In this document: piece after piece, positions 1 through 9,221 of the stretch
Layout of the letters: each line of letters begins with the position of its first letter
How positions within the stretch are numbered: the stretch's first letter is position 1
Assembly (NCBI GenBank): GCA_005880795.1
Contig: VBGP01000017.1
Span: forward strand, 42,811-106,810
DNA length: 64,000 nt
Origin: Chloroflexota bacterium
GTDB lineage: Bacteria; Chloroflexota; Dormibacteria; Dormibacterales; Dormibacteraceae
Direction of reading: 5' to 3'
Notes under the pieces: model-generated
The model's database searches: none
What the model saw: only the letters and a program-made list of their open reading frames with translations
What the model was told of the DNA's origin: nothing
Program-made: the position numbers and the translations under genes

Positions 1-299
1 GGCTGGCCTCGGACCCGCTCGAGCGCGTCCGTGTCGGTTCGGTCGCGGACCGGCTGCTCGGGCTCTCCGGCGAGGTTCGGGAGGCCTGGCGCCGGGAGAG
101 CCAGCCGGGCGCGCTGGAGGAGCCTCTGCGGCTCTACGTCAGCGAGTCCTTGCGCTCGATCGACCTGGCGATCGCCGGCCTGCAGCAGCGCGGAGCCGAC
201 CTGGAGCTGCTGCGGGGCGACTTCGAGGCGGCGGCGCTGCCGCTCGAGGTGTTCCTGCGGGGCCTGGACGCCGAGCCGGCGCTGCAGCGCTCGGCCTGA
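1..299 (+). CDS. C-terminal part of an unknown protein (cut by window edge)
   Basis: The reading frame is open from the window edge to TGA at 297-299 and gives about 98 residues. It ends in LDAEPALQRSA. The visible part is rich in Leu, Glu, Arg and Ala and looks helical (for example SLRSIDLAIAGLQQRGADLE), with no Cys, no membrane segment and no motif I recognise. The 5' part is missing, so the family cannot be named. It is followed by a pair of palindromes and by genes on the other strand. Codon use is GC-rich at third positions, which supports real coding. Confidence 0.55.
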   Translation, partial: LASDPLERVRVGSVADRLLGLSGEVREAWRRESQPGALEEPLRLYVSESLRSIDLAIAGLQQRGADLELLRGDFEAAALPLEVFLRGLDAEPALQRSA

Positions 300-302
300 T
301 CC

Positions 303-365
303 CGGATAGTCCGGACTATCAGGGGTTGGCTTTGGACATCGTGCTGCTTCGTCCGGACTATCCGT
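303..365. repeat. Paired palindrome element, copy A
   Basis: Two palindromes lie in the gap between two converging genes. The first (305-320) is perfect around the centre 312/313; the second is centred at 354/355 and has one degraded arm. Both share the core GTCCGGAC, mostly as TAGTCCGGACTA. The centres are exactly 42 bp apart, the same distance as in the copies near 28.8 kb and 50.7 kb. The spacer differs from those of the other copies. No gene is seen in the rest of 300-463. Confidence 0.85.
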
Positions 366-463
366 AGGTATGCCGCACGTGCGTAATGCGCGGCCCGCCG
401 CCCGTTATCCGCAGCTTGTGGGCTCTATAACAGTCATTATCAAGAGCAACCTGGGGGCATCCA

Positions 464-700
464 TCAGGCCTGTCCAGCTTCCCTGCCCACCGTTTTCAGC
501 AGCTGGTCTCGGGTGATCCGACCCTCCGCGATGACGCGGTCGTCGAGCAGAACCACGGGGACGCGCCAGTCGTAGAGGTCGTGGAGGCGATCGTCTGAAT
601 CCACGTCGGCCAGCTGCGGCTCGTGGCCGAGCGAGCGGAGGAGGCTGAGCGCGTCGTCGCAGAGGTGGCAGCCCTGGCGGGTGACGAGGACCAGGCTCAC
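464..700 (-). CDS. Glutaredoxin-like thiol-disulfide protein (DUF836 type)
   Basis: A 78-residue protein starting at GTG. The N-terminus reads SLVLVTRQGCHLCDDA, the beta strand plus CxxC redox motif (Cys-His-Leu-Cys) of small glutaredoxin-like proteins; a cis-Pro lies in WRVPVVLLDD. The fold suggests a cytosolic thiol-disulfide exchange role, but the physiological partner is unknown. It begins 15 bases after the stop of the LysM gene and probably shares its SOS-type promoter. That link to DNA damage is an inference from position only. Confidence 0.75.
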   Translation of the reverse strand: MSLVLVTRQGCHLCDDALSLLRSLGHEPQLADVDSDDRLHDLYDWRVPVVLLDDRVIAEGRITRDQLLKTVGREAGQA

Positions 701-715
701 GGCCTGGGCCGCCCC

Positions 716-1027
716 CTAGCCGGGCAGGCGCAGCCTCTGCCCCACCTGGATGACCGGCCCGGCAAGGCCGTTCGCCTGCTCGATGTCGTCGACACGGACC
801 CGCACATCATCCGCCGGATAGTGCTCCGCGGCGATCGACCACAGGGTGTCGCCGGGCTGCACCACGACCGTCGTCTCGGCCGGCGCCGTGCCGCCATGCG
901 CCGCGACGGCCAGCCCCAGGCTGCAAAAGGCCACCACGCCCAGCACGAGCGCAGCGCGCCGGACCTGGCGAAAGCCGCCGGTACGGGTTGCCCGCCAAGG
1001 TTCGATCCCGTAGCCGGCGGCGTACAT
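716..1027 (-). CDS. LysM protein, YneA-like, divergent from lexA
   Basis: With ATG at 1025-1027 the protein has 103 residues: a short N-terminus, one membrane segment (about residues 25-42, VRRAALVLGVVAFCSLGLAV), then a LysM domain (VVVQPGDTLWSIAAEHY ... IQVGQRLRLPG). Bacillus yneA, an SOS-induced cell-division inhibitor, has the same build (one membrane helix plus LysM) and the same place, divergent from lexA. That role is inferred here from architecture and context. The promoter carries a LexA box in its spacer, and the likely transcript start lies only a few bases before ATG, so the mRNA may be leaderless. A longer upstream frame exists but would run through the promoter. Confidence 0.72.
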   Translation of the reverse strand: MYAAGYGIEPWRATRTGGFRQVRRAALVLGVVAFCSLGLAVAAHGGTAPAETTVVVQPGDTLWSIAAEHYPADDVRVRVDDIEQANGLAGPVIQVGQRLRLPG

Positions 1028-1034
1028 ACGTTCG
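1021..1034. promoter_or_regulatory. LexA box 1 (one mismatch)
   Basis: CGTACATACGTTCG differs at one position from the Gram-positive LexA consensus CGAAC-N4-GTTCG. It overlaps the start codon of the YneA-like gene (1025-1027) and is the outermost of three boxes in the shared lexA promoter region. Confidence 0.6.
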
Positions 1035-1036
1035 AA

Positions 1037-1065
1037 AGAGTAGCGAACGCGCGTTCGGATGTCAA
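1037..1065 (-). promoter_or_regulatory. Promoter of the YneA-like gene with LexA box 2 in its spacer
   Basis: On the minus strand TTGACA (1060-1065) is followed by a 17-base spacer and TACTCT (1037-1042), a close match to a housekeeping promoter. The perfect 14-bp palindrome CGAACGCGCGTTCG (1044-1057), a LexA box, fills the spacer. Bound LexA would cover the promoter directly. The expected start point is within about 3 bases of the ATG. Confidence 0.8.
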
Positions 1066-1070
1066 GGCAG

Positions 1071-1084
1071 CGAACAAAAGTTTG
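1071..1084. promoter_or_regulatory. LexA box 3
   Basis: CGAACAAAAGTTTG is a one-mismatch inverted repeat of the LexA type. It overlaps the -35 region proposed for lexA, which fits autoregulation of lexA. Confidence 0.6.
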
Positions 1085-1110
1085 CGCTCGCCGCGCCGAG
1101 GTGCTAGCAT
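1082..1110 (+). promoter_or_regulatory. Probable lexA promoter
   Basis: TTGCGC (1082-1087), a 17-base spacer and TAGCAT (1105-1110) sit about 40 bases before the lexA start. The -35 is weak. Box 3 overlaps the -35. Confidence 0.45.
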
Positions 1111-1151
1111 GGCTTGCAACGTCCCCACCACGCTTTGGAGAAGAACTCGAA

Positions 1152-1766
1152 TTGACCGAAAACCTCACTGAACGGCAGACCCGGATCCTCGACTACATCC
1201 GCTCCGTCACCAAGACCCGGAACTACCCGCCCAGCGTGCGCGAGATCGGCGAAGCGGTCGGCCTGAGCTCGAGCTCGACCGTCCACAACCACCTCAACCA
1301 GCTGGAGCGCCGGGGCCTGATCAAGCGCGACCCGAGCAAGTCGCGCACCGTGCAGGTCGTCCAGGACGCCGAGCTGGACCAGAAGCGGCGGACCGCCGTC
1401 TCGATACCCATCGTCGGCAACGTGGCGGCGGGGAGCCCGATCCTGGCAGAGCAGAACATCGAGGACCACGTCCTGCTCTCGTCCGAGCTGGCCAAGGAAG
1501 GCTATTTCCTGCTCCGGGTGCGCGGCGACAGCATGATCAACGCCGGCATTTTCGATAACGACCTGGTGCTGGTCCGGCCGCAGCACGAAGCGACCAATGG
1601 ATCGATCGTGGTCGCGCTGGTCGACGGCGATGCCACCGTCAAGCGGTTCGAGCGGAGCAACGGCCACGTCAAGCTGATCGCGGAAAACCCGGCCTACGAG
1701 CCGATCGTCACCAGCAGCGTCAGCCTTGTCGGCGTCGTCCGAGGTGTGATCAGGCTCTTCCGTTAG
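1152..1766 (+). CDS. lexA: SOS repressor LexA
   Basis: A 204-residue LexA. I start it at TTG (1152-1154), eight bases after the ribosome site GGAGAAG (1137-1143); an upstream ATG in frame would lie inside the promoter. Residues 1-70 form the winged-helix DNA-binding domain (SVREIGEAVGLSSSSTVHNH). The self-cleavage site is Ala93-Gly94 (GNVAAGSP), the nucleophile Ser127 (RGDSM) and the general base Lys164 (DATVKRF). It represses SOS genes and is cleaved when RecA forms filaments on single-stranded DNA. Likely targets in this window are lexA itself, the YneA-like gene and recA, all of which have LexA boxes. Its 3' end overlaps that of hflX by 17 bases on the other strand. Confidence 0.97.
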   Translation: MTENLTERQTRILDYIRSVTKTRNYPPSVREIGEAVGLSSSSTVHNHLNQLERRGLIKRDPSKSRTVQVVQDAELDQKRRTAVSIPIVGNVAAGSPILAEQNIEDHVLLSSELAKEGYFLLRVRGDSMINAGIFDNDLVLVRPQHEATNGSIVVALVDGDATVKRFERSNGHVKLIAENPAYEPIVTSSVSLVGVVRGVIRLFR

Positions 1767-3045
1767 ACGCGAAGTCCTGAAATCGGCGGGCTGCATGACG
1801 CGGGGCCCAGCCCCACGCCCTGGTGCCGCCCTCCACGTACTCCGTGCGCTCCACGCCGCCTATCTTCCGCAGCTCGGCCAGCACGCCCTCGCGTCCGTAC
1901 GGGACAAGGATCTCGAGCTCGACCGCGTCGTCGCGGCTGGCCCGATCGATCGCCTGGAGGAGCTCGGCCAGGCCCAGATTTTGCGTCGCGGAGATCGGGA
2001 CGGCGGCCGGGTATCGCTCTGAGAGGGCGCTGACAGCGCGCCGCCGGCTGGCCGGTCCGAGCAGGTCGACCTTGTTCATGGCCACCACGCGGGGTTTCTC
2101 CGCCGCGCCAAGGTCGGCTAGCACGCCCTCCACCGTCTCGGCCTGCTCTTCGACTGCCGGCGAGCTTCCATCGAGGACCTGGATGACCAGGTCGGCCTCG
2201 GTGACCTCTTCCAGCGTCGCCCTGAACGCCGCGACCAGGTCGGTGGGCAGCTTCTGGATGAAGCCCACAGTGTCGGTCAGCAAGAGCTCGCGTCCCGCCG
2301 GCAGCTCGAGCTTGCGCGTCGTCGGGTCCAGCGTGGCGAACAGCTTCTGCTCGGCCCGCACCCCGGCTCCGGTCAGCACGTTGAGCAAGGTCGACTTCCC
2401 CGCGTTGGTGTAGCCGACGATCGCCGCCGTTTTCAGCTCGGCTCGCCGCCGGCCGGTCCGCTGCTGGTGGCGCTGGGTGCGCACCTGTTCGATCTCCCGG
2501 TCGAGGTCGCGCATCCGCTTGCGAATCCGGCGTCGCTCGACCTCGATCTGCTGCTCGCCGAAACCGCCGCGCGCCCCCACTCCCCCCCGCCTTCCGCCCA
2601 CCTGGCGGTCGTACGCGTAGGCTCCGATCAACCGCGGCAGAAGGTGATGCAGACGAGCTGCTTCCACCTGCAGGCGTCCCTCATGGGTGCGCGCGTGCTG
2701 GGCGAATATCTCGAGGATGATCTCGGTGCGGTCGAGCACCCGGGCCTTGACCTGGAGCTCCAGGTTGCGCTGCTGACGGGGGCTGAGGTCCTCATTGCAG
2801 ATGACGAGGTCGAACTCGCCCTCGAGCTTCATGTCTCGCAGCCCCTCCACCTTGCCCATCCCGATGAAATGCGCCGGGTCGACGTCAGATCGCCTCTGCA
2901 CATCCGACCCGACCACCTCGGCCCCCGCGGTCCGCGTGAGGTCGGCGAGCTCGCTCATCTGCTCGCGCACCGCCTCGGGAGTGGTGCCGGGTAGAAGGAT
3001 CCCGACGAGATACGCCCGCTCGCGCGGGCTTTTAGTCGTGATCAG
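1750..3045 (-). CDS. hflX: GTPase HflX (ribosome-splitting)
   Basis: HflX GTPases bind the large ribosomal subunit and rescue stalled ribosomes. Seen in order: an N-terminal domain (FIGMGKVEGLRD ... DLVICNEDLSPRQQRNLE), a coiled-coil Arg-rich linker after a GGRRGG stretch, and a G domain with GYTNAGKST, DTVGFI and NKVD. The first usual start is GTG at 2968-2970, but the conserved strand ERAYLVGILLPG lies upstream in the same frame with no ATG, GTG or TTG. I therefore place the start at CTG 3043-3045, which overlaps the dapL stop as CTGA and gives 431 residues. Last gene of the mutS-mutL-miaA-dapL run. Confidence 0.93.
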   Translation of the reverse strand: MITTKSPRERAYLVGILLPGTTPEAVREQMSELADLTRTAGAEVVGSDVQRRSDVDPAHFIGMGKVEGLRDMKLEGEFDLVICNEDLSPRQQRNLELQVKARVLDRTEIILEIFAQHARTHEGRLQVEAARLHHLLPRLIGAYAYDRQVGGRRGGVGARGGFGEQQIEVERRRIRKRMRDLDREIEQVRTQRHQQRTGRRRAELKTAAIVGYTNAGKSTLLNVLTGAGVRAEQKLFATLDPTTRKLELPAGRELLLTDTVGFIQKLPTDLVAAFRATLEEVTEADLVIQVLDGSSPAVEEQAETVEGVLADLGAAEKPRVVAMNKVDLLGPASRRRAVSALSERYPAAVPISATQNLGLAELLQAIDRASRDDAVELEILVPYGREGVLAELRKIGGVERTEYVEGGTRAWGWAPRHAARRFQDFASNGRA

Positions 3046-4223
3046 AGCGTGAGCTTCCTCAGCTTTCTCATTCGTGACATCGCCTCTTCGAGGCGCGCAT
3101 CCGGAGCCGTGACCGAGAGGCGGAAGTAGCCTTCACCGTGGGCGCCGAAACCGACGCCGGGTGTGATGTTCACCCCGACCTCGTCGAGAACATGACTCGC
3201 AAAACCGATGGAGTCATACCCTTTGGGAACCTCAGCCCACACATAGAAGGTGGCGCGCGGAGGCTTGATCTTCCAACCAAGTGAGTTCAGCGTGTCGGCG
3301 ACCAATCGGTGTCTGCGGGCGTAGACGGTGCAGGCCGCCTTCGTCTCCTCCTCTCCCCCATTCATGGCCTCGATCGCCGCCCACTGCACGGCCTGAAAGA
3401 TCCCTGAGTCGATGTTGGTCTTCAGCTGCCCGATCAGGTTCACGAGATCGGCTCGACCGCAGACCCAGCCGATGCGCCAGCCCGTCATGTTGTAGGTCTT
3501 GGAGAGCGAGTGGAACTCGAGGCCGATCTCCTTGGCGCCCGGAATCTCGAAGAGCGTCAGCGGCCGGTAACCGTCAAACGCGATCTCGGAGTAGGGCGCG
3601 TCGTGGCACAGGATGATGTCGTGTCTCCGGCAGAACTCCACCGCGCGCTCCAGGAACTCTCGGTCGGCGGTGGCCGCGGTCGGATTGTTGGGGTAGTTGA
3701 GCCACATGAGGCGCGCGCGCTCGGCAACGTCGGACGGGATCGCCTCGAGATCCGGAAGCCACTGATTCTCCGCGGTGAGCGGCATCAGGTACGGCTCGGC
3801 GCCGGCCATGATGGCGCCGGTAACGTACACCGTGTAACCGGGCTCGGGCGCGAGCACGACGTCGCCAGGGTCGACCAGGGCCAGTGGCACATGGCTGATG
3901 CCGTCCTTGGAGCCGAGCGTCGGCAGGATCTCGGTGTGGGCGTCGAGCTCGACACCTGACCGCTCGTGGTACCAGCCGGAGATCGCCTCCCTCAGCTCCG
4001 CGAGTCCGAAGTAGGAGGCATAGCGATGGTTGGAAGGGTCGGCCGCCGTCTCCTGGAGGACGCTGACGATGCGCCCCGGCGTGGGCAGGTCAGGATCACC
4101 GATGCCGAGCGAGATGACATCGATGCCCGCGCGCTTTTTCTCCTGAACCTTGCGGTCGATCTCCGCGAAGAGATACGGCGGTATCAGGTCCAGACGGCGG
4201 GCCCCGATACGTGCCTTTCTCAC
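3042..4223 (-). CDS. dapL: LL-diaminopimelate aminotransferase family (PLP fold type I)
   Basis: A class I/II aminotransferase of 393 residues. Visible motifs are LGIGDPDLPTP, the substrate-side WLNYPNNPTA, CHDAPYSEIAFDGY and the PLP-lysine segment SLSKTYNMTGWRIG, all of the LL-DAP aminotransferase/aspartate aminotransferase-like group. Because asd, dapA and dapB are also in the window and no dapD/dapE-type gene is seen, direct conversion of tetrahydrodipicolinate to LL-DAP is a likely role; another aminotransferase specificity is possible. GTG at 4221-4223 overlaps the miaA stop as GTGA, and a longer in-frame ATG would lie inside miaA. Confidence 0.85.
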   Translation of the reverse strand: MRKARIGARRLDLIPPYLFAEIDRKVQEKKRAGIDVISLGIGDPDLPTPGRIVSVLQETAADPSNHRYASYFGLAELREAISGWYHERSGVELDAHTEILPTLGSKDGISHVPLALVDPGDVVLAPEPGYTVYVTGAIMAGAEPYLMPLTAENQWLPDLEAIPSDVAERARLMWLNYPNNPTAATADREFLERAVEFCRRHDIILCHDAPYSEIAFDGYRPLTLFEIPGAKEIGLEFHSLSKTYNMTGWRIGWVCGRADLVNLIGQLKTNIDSGIFQAVQWAAIEAMNGGEEETKAACTVYARRHRLVADTLNSLGWKIKPPRATFYVWAEVPKGYDSIGFASHVLDEVGVNITPGVGFGAHGEGYFRLSVTAPDARLEEAMSRMRKLRKLTL

Positions 4224-5106
4224 GCCGTCGCTCTCACGTAGCTGAGGATACCCGGCAGTGGATCGGGCTCGATCTCGAACCATCGCACCCGGTCGTCATG
4301 ACGCCACCAGCGGAGCTGGCGCCTCGCATAGCGCCGATTCGACCGTGCCATCGCCAGCGGGAGCTCCTCCAGCGTGAGCTCACCACGAATGTGAGCCAGC
4401 GCTTCCGCGTAGCCGATCCCTGTCAGCACCGCGGCATGGGCCGGCACACCGGCATCGAGCGCAGCCTGCGTTTCGGCCACCAGCCCGCGCTCCACCTGTC
4501 GCCGGCTGCGAGCCTCTAGCCTCTGGTCGATCACGTCGAGGCTCGCGGTGAGACCGATGCGCAGCGCGCTCCAGGCGGGCTGGCTTTTCGTGCGCAGGCG
4601 GCGCAGCGGAGGCCCCGCGGCCTCCAGGATCTCGAGGGCGCGAATCATCCGCAACGGATTCTTCAGGTCAACGCCCGGATCGGGATCGATGCGAAGGAGC
4701 CTCGCCTGCATCTCGGCGACGTCGAGGCGCTCGAGCTCGGCTCGCAGGTGGGGATTGGGCGGGATTCCGGTCAGGGTGAATCCATCCGAGAGTGCGTCGA
4801 CGTAGAGCATCGTGCCGCCTTCGACGATCGGCAGCTTGCTGCGAGACGTTATGTCCTCGATCGCGTTCCTCGCGCCTTCGAGATATTGGGCGGCGTCGAA
4901 GTTGGTGGCCGGGTCGACGAAATCGATCATGTGATAGCGCACGCGACGCCGCTGCTCCTGACTGGGCTTGTTGGTCGCGATGTCGAGGCGTTGGTAGACC
5001 TGGCGCGAATCGGCGACCACGATCTCGCCGTCAAGCTGGACCGCGAGGTCGAAGGCGAGCTGCGACTTCCCGATGCCGGTCGGTCCGACGACTACCAGGA
5101 CCTGGG

Positions 5107-5110
<4 letters not shown>
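4220..5110 (-). CDS. miaA: tRNA dimethylallyltransferase MiaA
   Basis: MiaA adds a dimethylallyl group to A37 of tRNAs reading UNN codons; MiaB, encoded in the same run, then thiomethylates it. The P-loop GPTGIGKS is near the N-terminus, followed by VADSRQVY, HMIDFVDP, EGGTMLYVDAL and the C-terminal NRRYARRQLRWWRHD. The frame is open far upstream inside mutL. The nearest usual start is GTG at 5144-5146, without a clear ribosome site. CTG at 5108-5110 overlaps the mutL stop as CTGA and gives the family-typical start (TQVLVVVGPTG, 296 residues). I prefer CTG because the same arrangement recurs elsewhere in the window. Confidence 0.92.
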
Positions 5111-6755
<1,645 letters not shown>

Positions 6756-6756
<1 letters not shown>

Positions 6757-9221
6757 CAGGTCAGCCTCGCGCGCAGTTCGTACAGCTTCTCCAACGCCTC
6801 GAGCGGGCTGAGCGATGCCGGGTCGATCGCCTCGAGCTCTTTGCGCAGGGGATCCGGGGCCATCTCGATCGGCAGGCCGAGCTGCAGCTCGGGCGGCTCG
6901 AGCGGCCGCTGCTGCTCGAGCTCGCCCAGCACCTGGCGAGCACGTGCGATGACTCCCGCGGGAAGGCCCGCCACCGCGGCGACGTGGATGCCATATGAGC
7001 GGTCCGCGCCGCCCGGGACGACGCGATGCAGAAAGCTCACCGAGTCGCCCTCCTCGAGAACCTCGACGCGCTCGTTGCGTACCCTGGGCAGCCGCTCCGC
7101 TAGTGCGGTCAGCTCGTGATAGTGCGTCGCGAAAAGCGTCCGGCAGCCAAGCTTGGGGGCGTCGTGCAGGTGCTCGACGACCGCCTGTGCGATTGACACG
7201 CCGTCGTAGGTCGATGTCCCCCTCCCCACCTCGTCGAAGATCACGAGCGATGAGCGGGTGGCGTGGTTGAGGATGTACGCGGTTTCCGTCATCTCGACCA
7301 TGAAGGTCGACATGCCGGCGCTGATGTCGTCGTGCGCGCCCACGCGCGTGAAGACCCGGTCGGCCAGTCCGATCACCGCTCGCTCTGCCGGCACGAAGCT
7401 GCCGCACTGGGCGAGGAGGACGATCATCGCCGCCTGGCGCAGATACGTCGACTTGCCGGCCATGTTCGGTCCGGTGAGGATGATGATCTGGGCACCCTCC
7501 GGATCGAGCTCGAGGTCGTTGGAGACGCGCCCCGCGCGGATGCTGAGCTGCACTCCCGCGTTCACCTCGGGTCGACGCCAGCCGTAGTCGGTGGCAGCGA
7601 CCGCGAGGCTGACCAGTGCGTCCAGCATCCCCAGCGCCCGGGCGCAGTCGCGCAGGACGGGTGCCGAATCGGCGACCGCCGCGCCAAGGTCGTGAAGGAT
7701 CTCGAGCTCGCGAGCCGCGATCCGCTCCTGGGCGCTGAGCACGATCGCTTCCTTTTCCTTCAGCTCGGGGGTGACGTAGCGCTCGCCACCGGTCAGTGTC
7801 TGCTTGCGGGTGTACTCATCCGGCAGGCCCACCGTGTTGGCGTGGCTGACCTCGATGTAGTAACCGAAGACCTTGTTGAATCCGACCTTGAGCGAGCGGA
7901 CGCCTGTCCGCCTACGCTCCGCCGCCTCGAGCTTTGCGACCCACTCCCGCGCGCCGCGCGAGGCGTCGGCGATCGAATCGAGGTCGGCGTCGTAACCGGC
8001 GCGGATCGCACCGCCCTCCCGAACAGTCGGCGGCGGGTCATCGACCAGGGCTCTCGCCAGTGTTCCCGCCAGCTCCGGCGACGCGTTCACCTCACTCGCC
8101 AGCTCTCGCGCCACCAGGGCGGCGCAGCCGCTGAGCGCTTCCTGGACGGCGGGGATCGCCTCGAGCGACCGGCGGAGCGCTACCAGCTCCCGGGCGGTGG
8201 CATGACCTTGCGCGGCTCGCGAGACAAGGCGCTCGAGGTCGCCCACCGGCCTCAGCACCTCCTGCAGGTGGTCGCGCAGAGTCGCCGCGGTCGCCAGCTC
8301 GTCCACCGCAGCCAGACGGAGCGCGATGGACTCCGCATCTCGCAGCGGGGCCCCCAGCCACGCGCGAAGCTGCCGCGCCCCGATCGGCGTCGAGGTCCGG
8401 TCCATGAGCGCGACGAGCGCGGGGAGCTCGAGGTTGCGGACCGTGGCGGCATCGAGCGGCATGGTCGCATCGGGCGAGTAGGTGTGCACCGTGAATGACC
8501 CCGGAACGACTCGCGTCTGGTTGTGCTTGAGGTAGTCGAGGACGACGCCGGCTGCTCCGACCGCCAGCGGTGCTTCGGCCGCGCCGACCGATGCCGCGTA
8601 TGCGATCCCCAGCATGTCCTTGAGCCGCTGCTGGCCCCGCACAGGATCGAACCTGTACTCCTCGATCTCTGGCGGGGTCAGGAGCTCCGCGGGCGCCAGC
8701 CGCTCGAGCTCCGATTGCAGCCTATCCTTCGGCAGCTGGCACAGGAGCAGCTCGCCGGTGGATACCTCGCAGGCGGCGATCCCCGCCTCGAGTCCGCGCG
8801 TCCAGGCGGCCACCAGGTAGTTGGGACGCGACGGTTCGAGGTAGGCGTCCTCGACCACTGTGCCCGGCGTCAGCACTCGCGTGACGTCGCGGCGCACGAT
8901 CTTGTTCTTTCCGGCTGCTTCGACCTGGTCGCAGATCACGACCTTGTGACCGGCGCGAAGGAGCTTGCCGACGTAGGACTGCCATGCGTGATGCGGAACG
9001 CCGCACATCGGCGCGCGCCCTGTCTTGCCCAGCGGCCGCGACGTGAGCTGCACGCCCATGATCGGCGCCGCGACTTTGGCGTCGTCGAAGAAGAGCTCGT
9101 AGAAGTCGCCGAGCCTGAAGAGAAGGATTCCGTCGGGGTGCGCGCCTTTTGCCTCCCGGTACTGCTTCATCACCGGGGTGATTGTTGGAAGTGCGCCCTG
9201 CGCGCGCCCGGCGGTCGTCAC
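6756..9221 (-). CDS. mutS: DNA mismatch repair protein MutS
   Basis: An 821-residue MutS. The mismatch-reading Phe-x-Glu lies in LGDFYELFF near residue 45. The ATPase has Walker A GPNMAGKST (about residue 580), Walker B with the signature SLVIFDEVGRGTSTYDG, and the helix-turn-helix end typical of MutS1. It recognises mispairs and recruits MutL, encoded directly downstream. GTG at 9219-9221 overlaps the miaB stop as GTGA. Confidence 0.98.
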
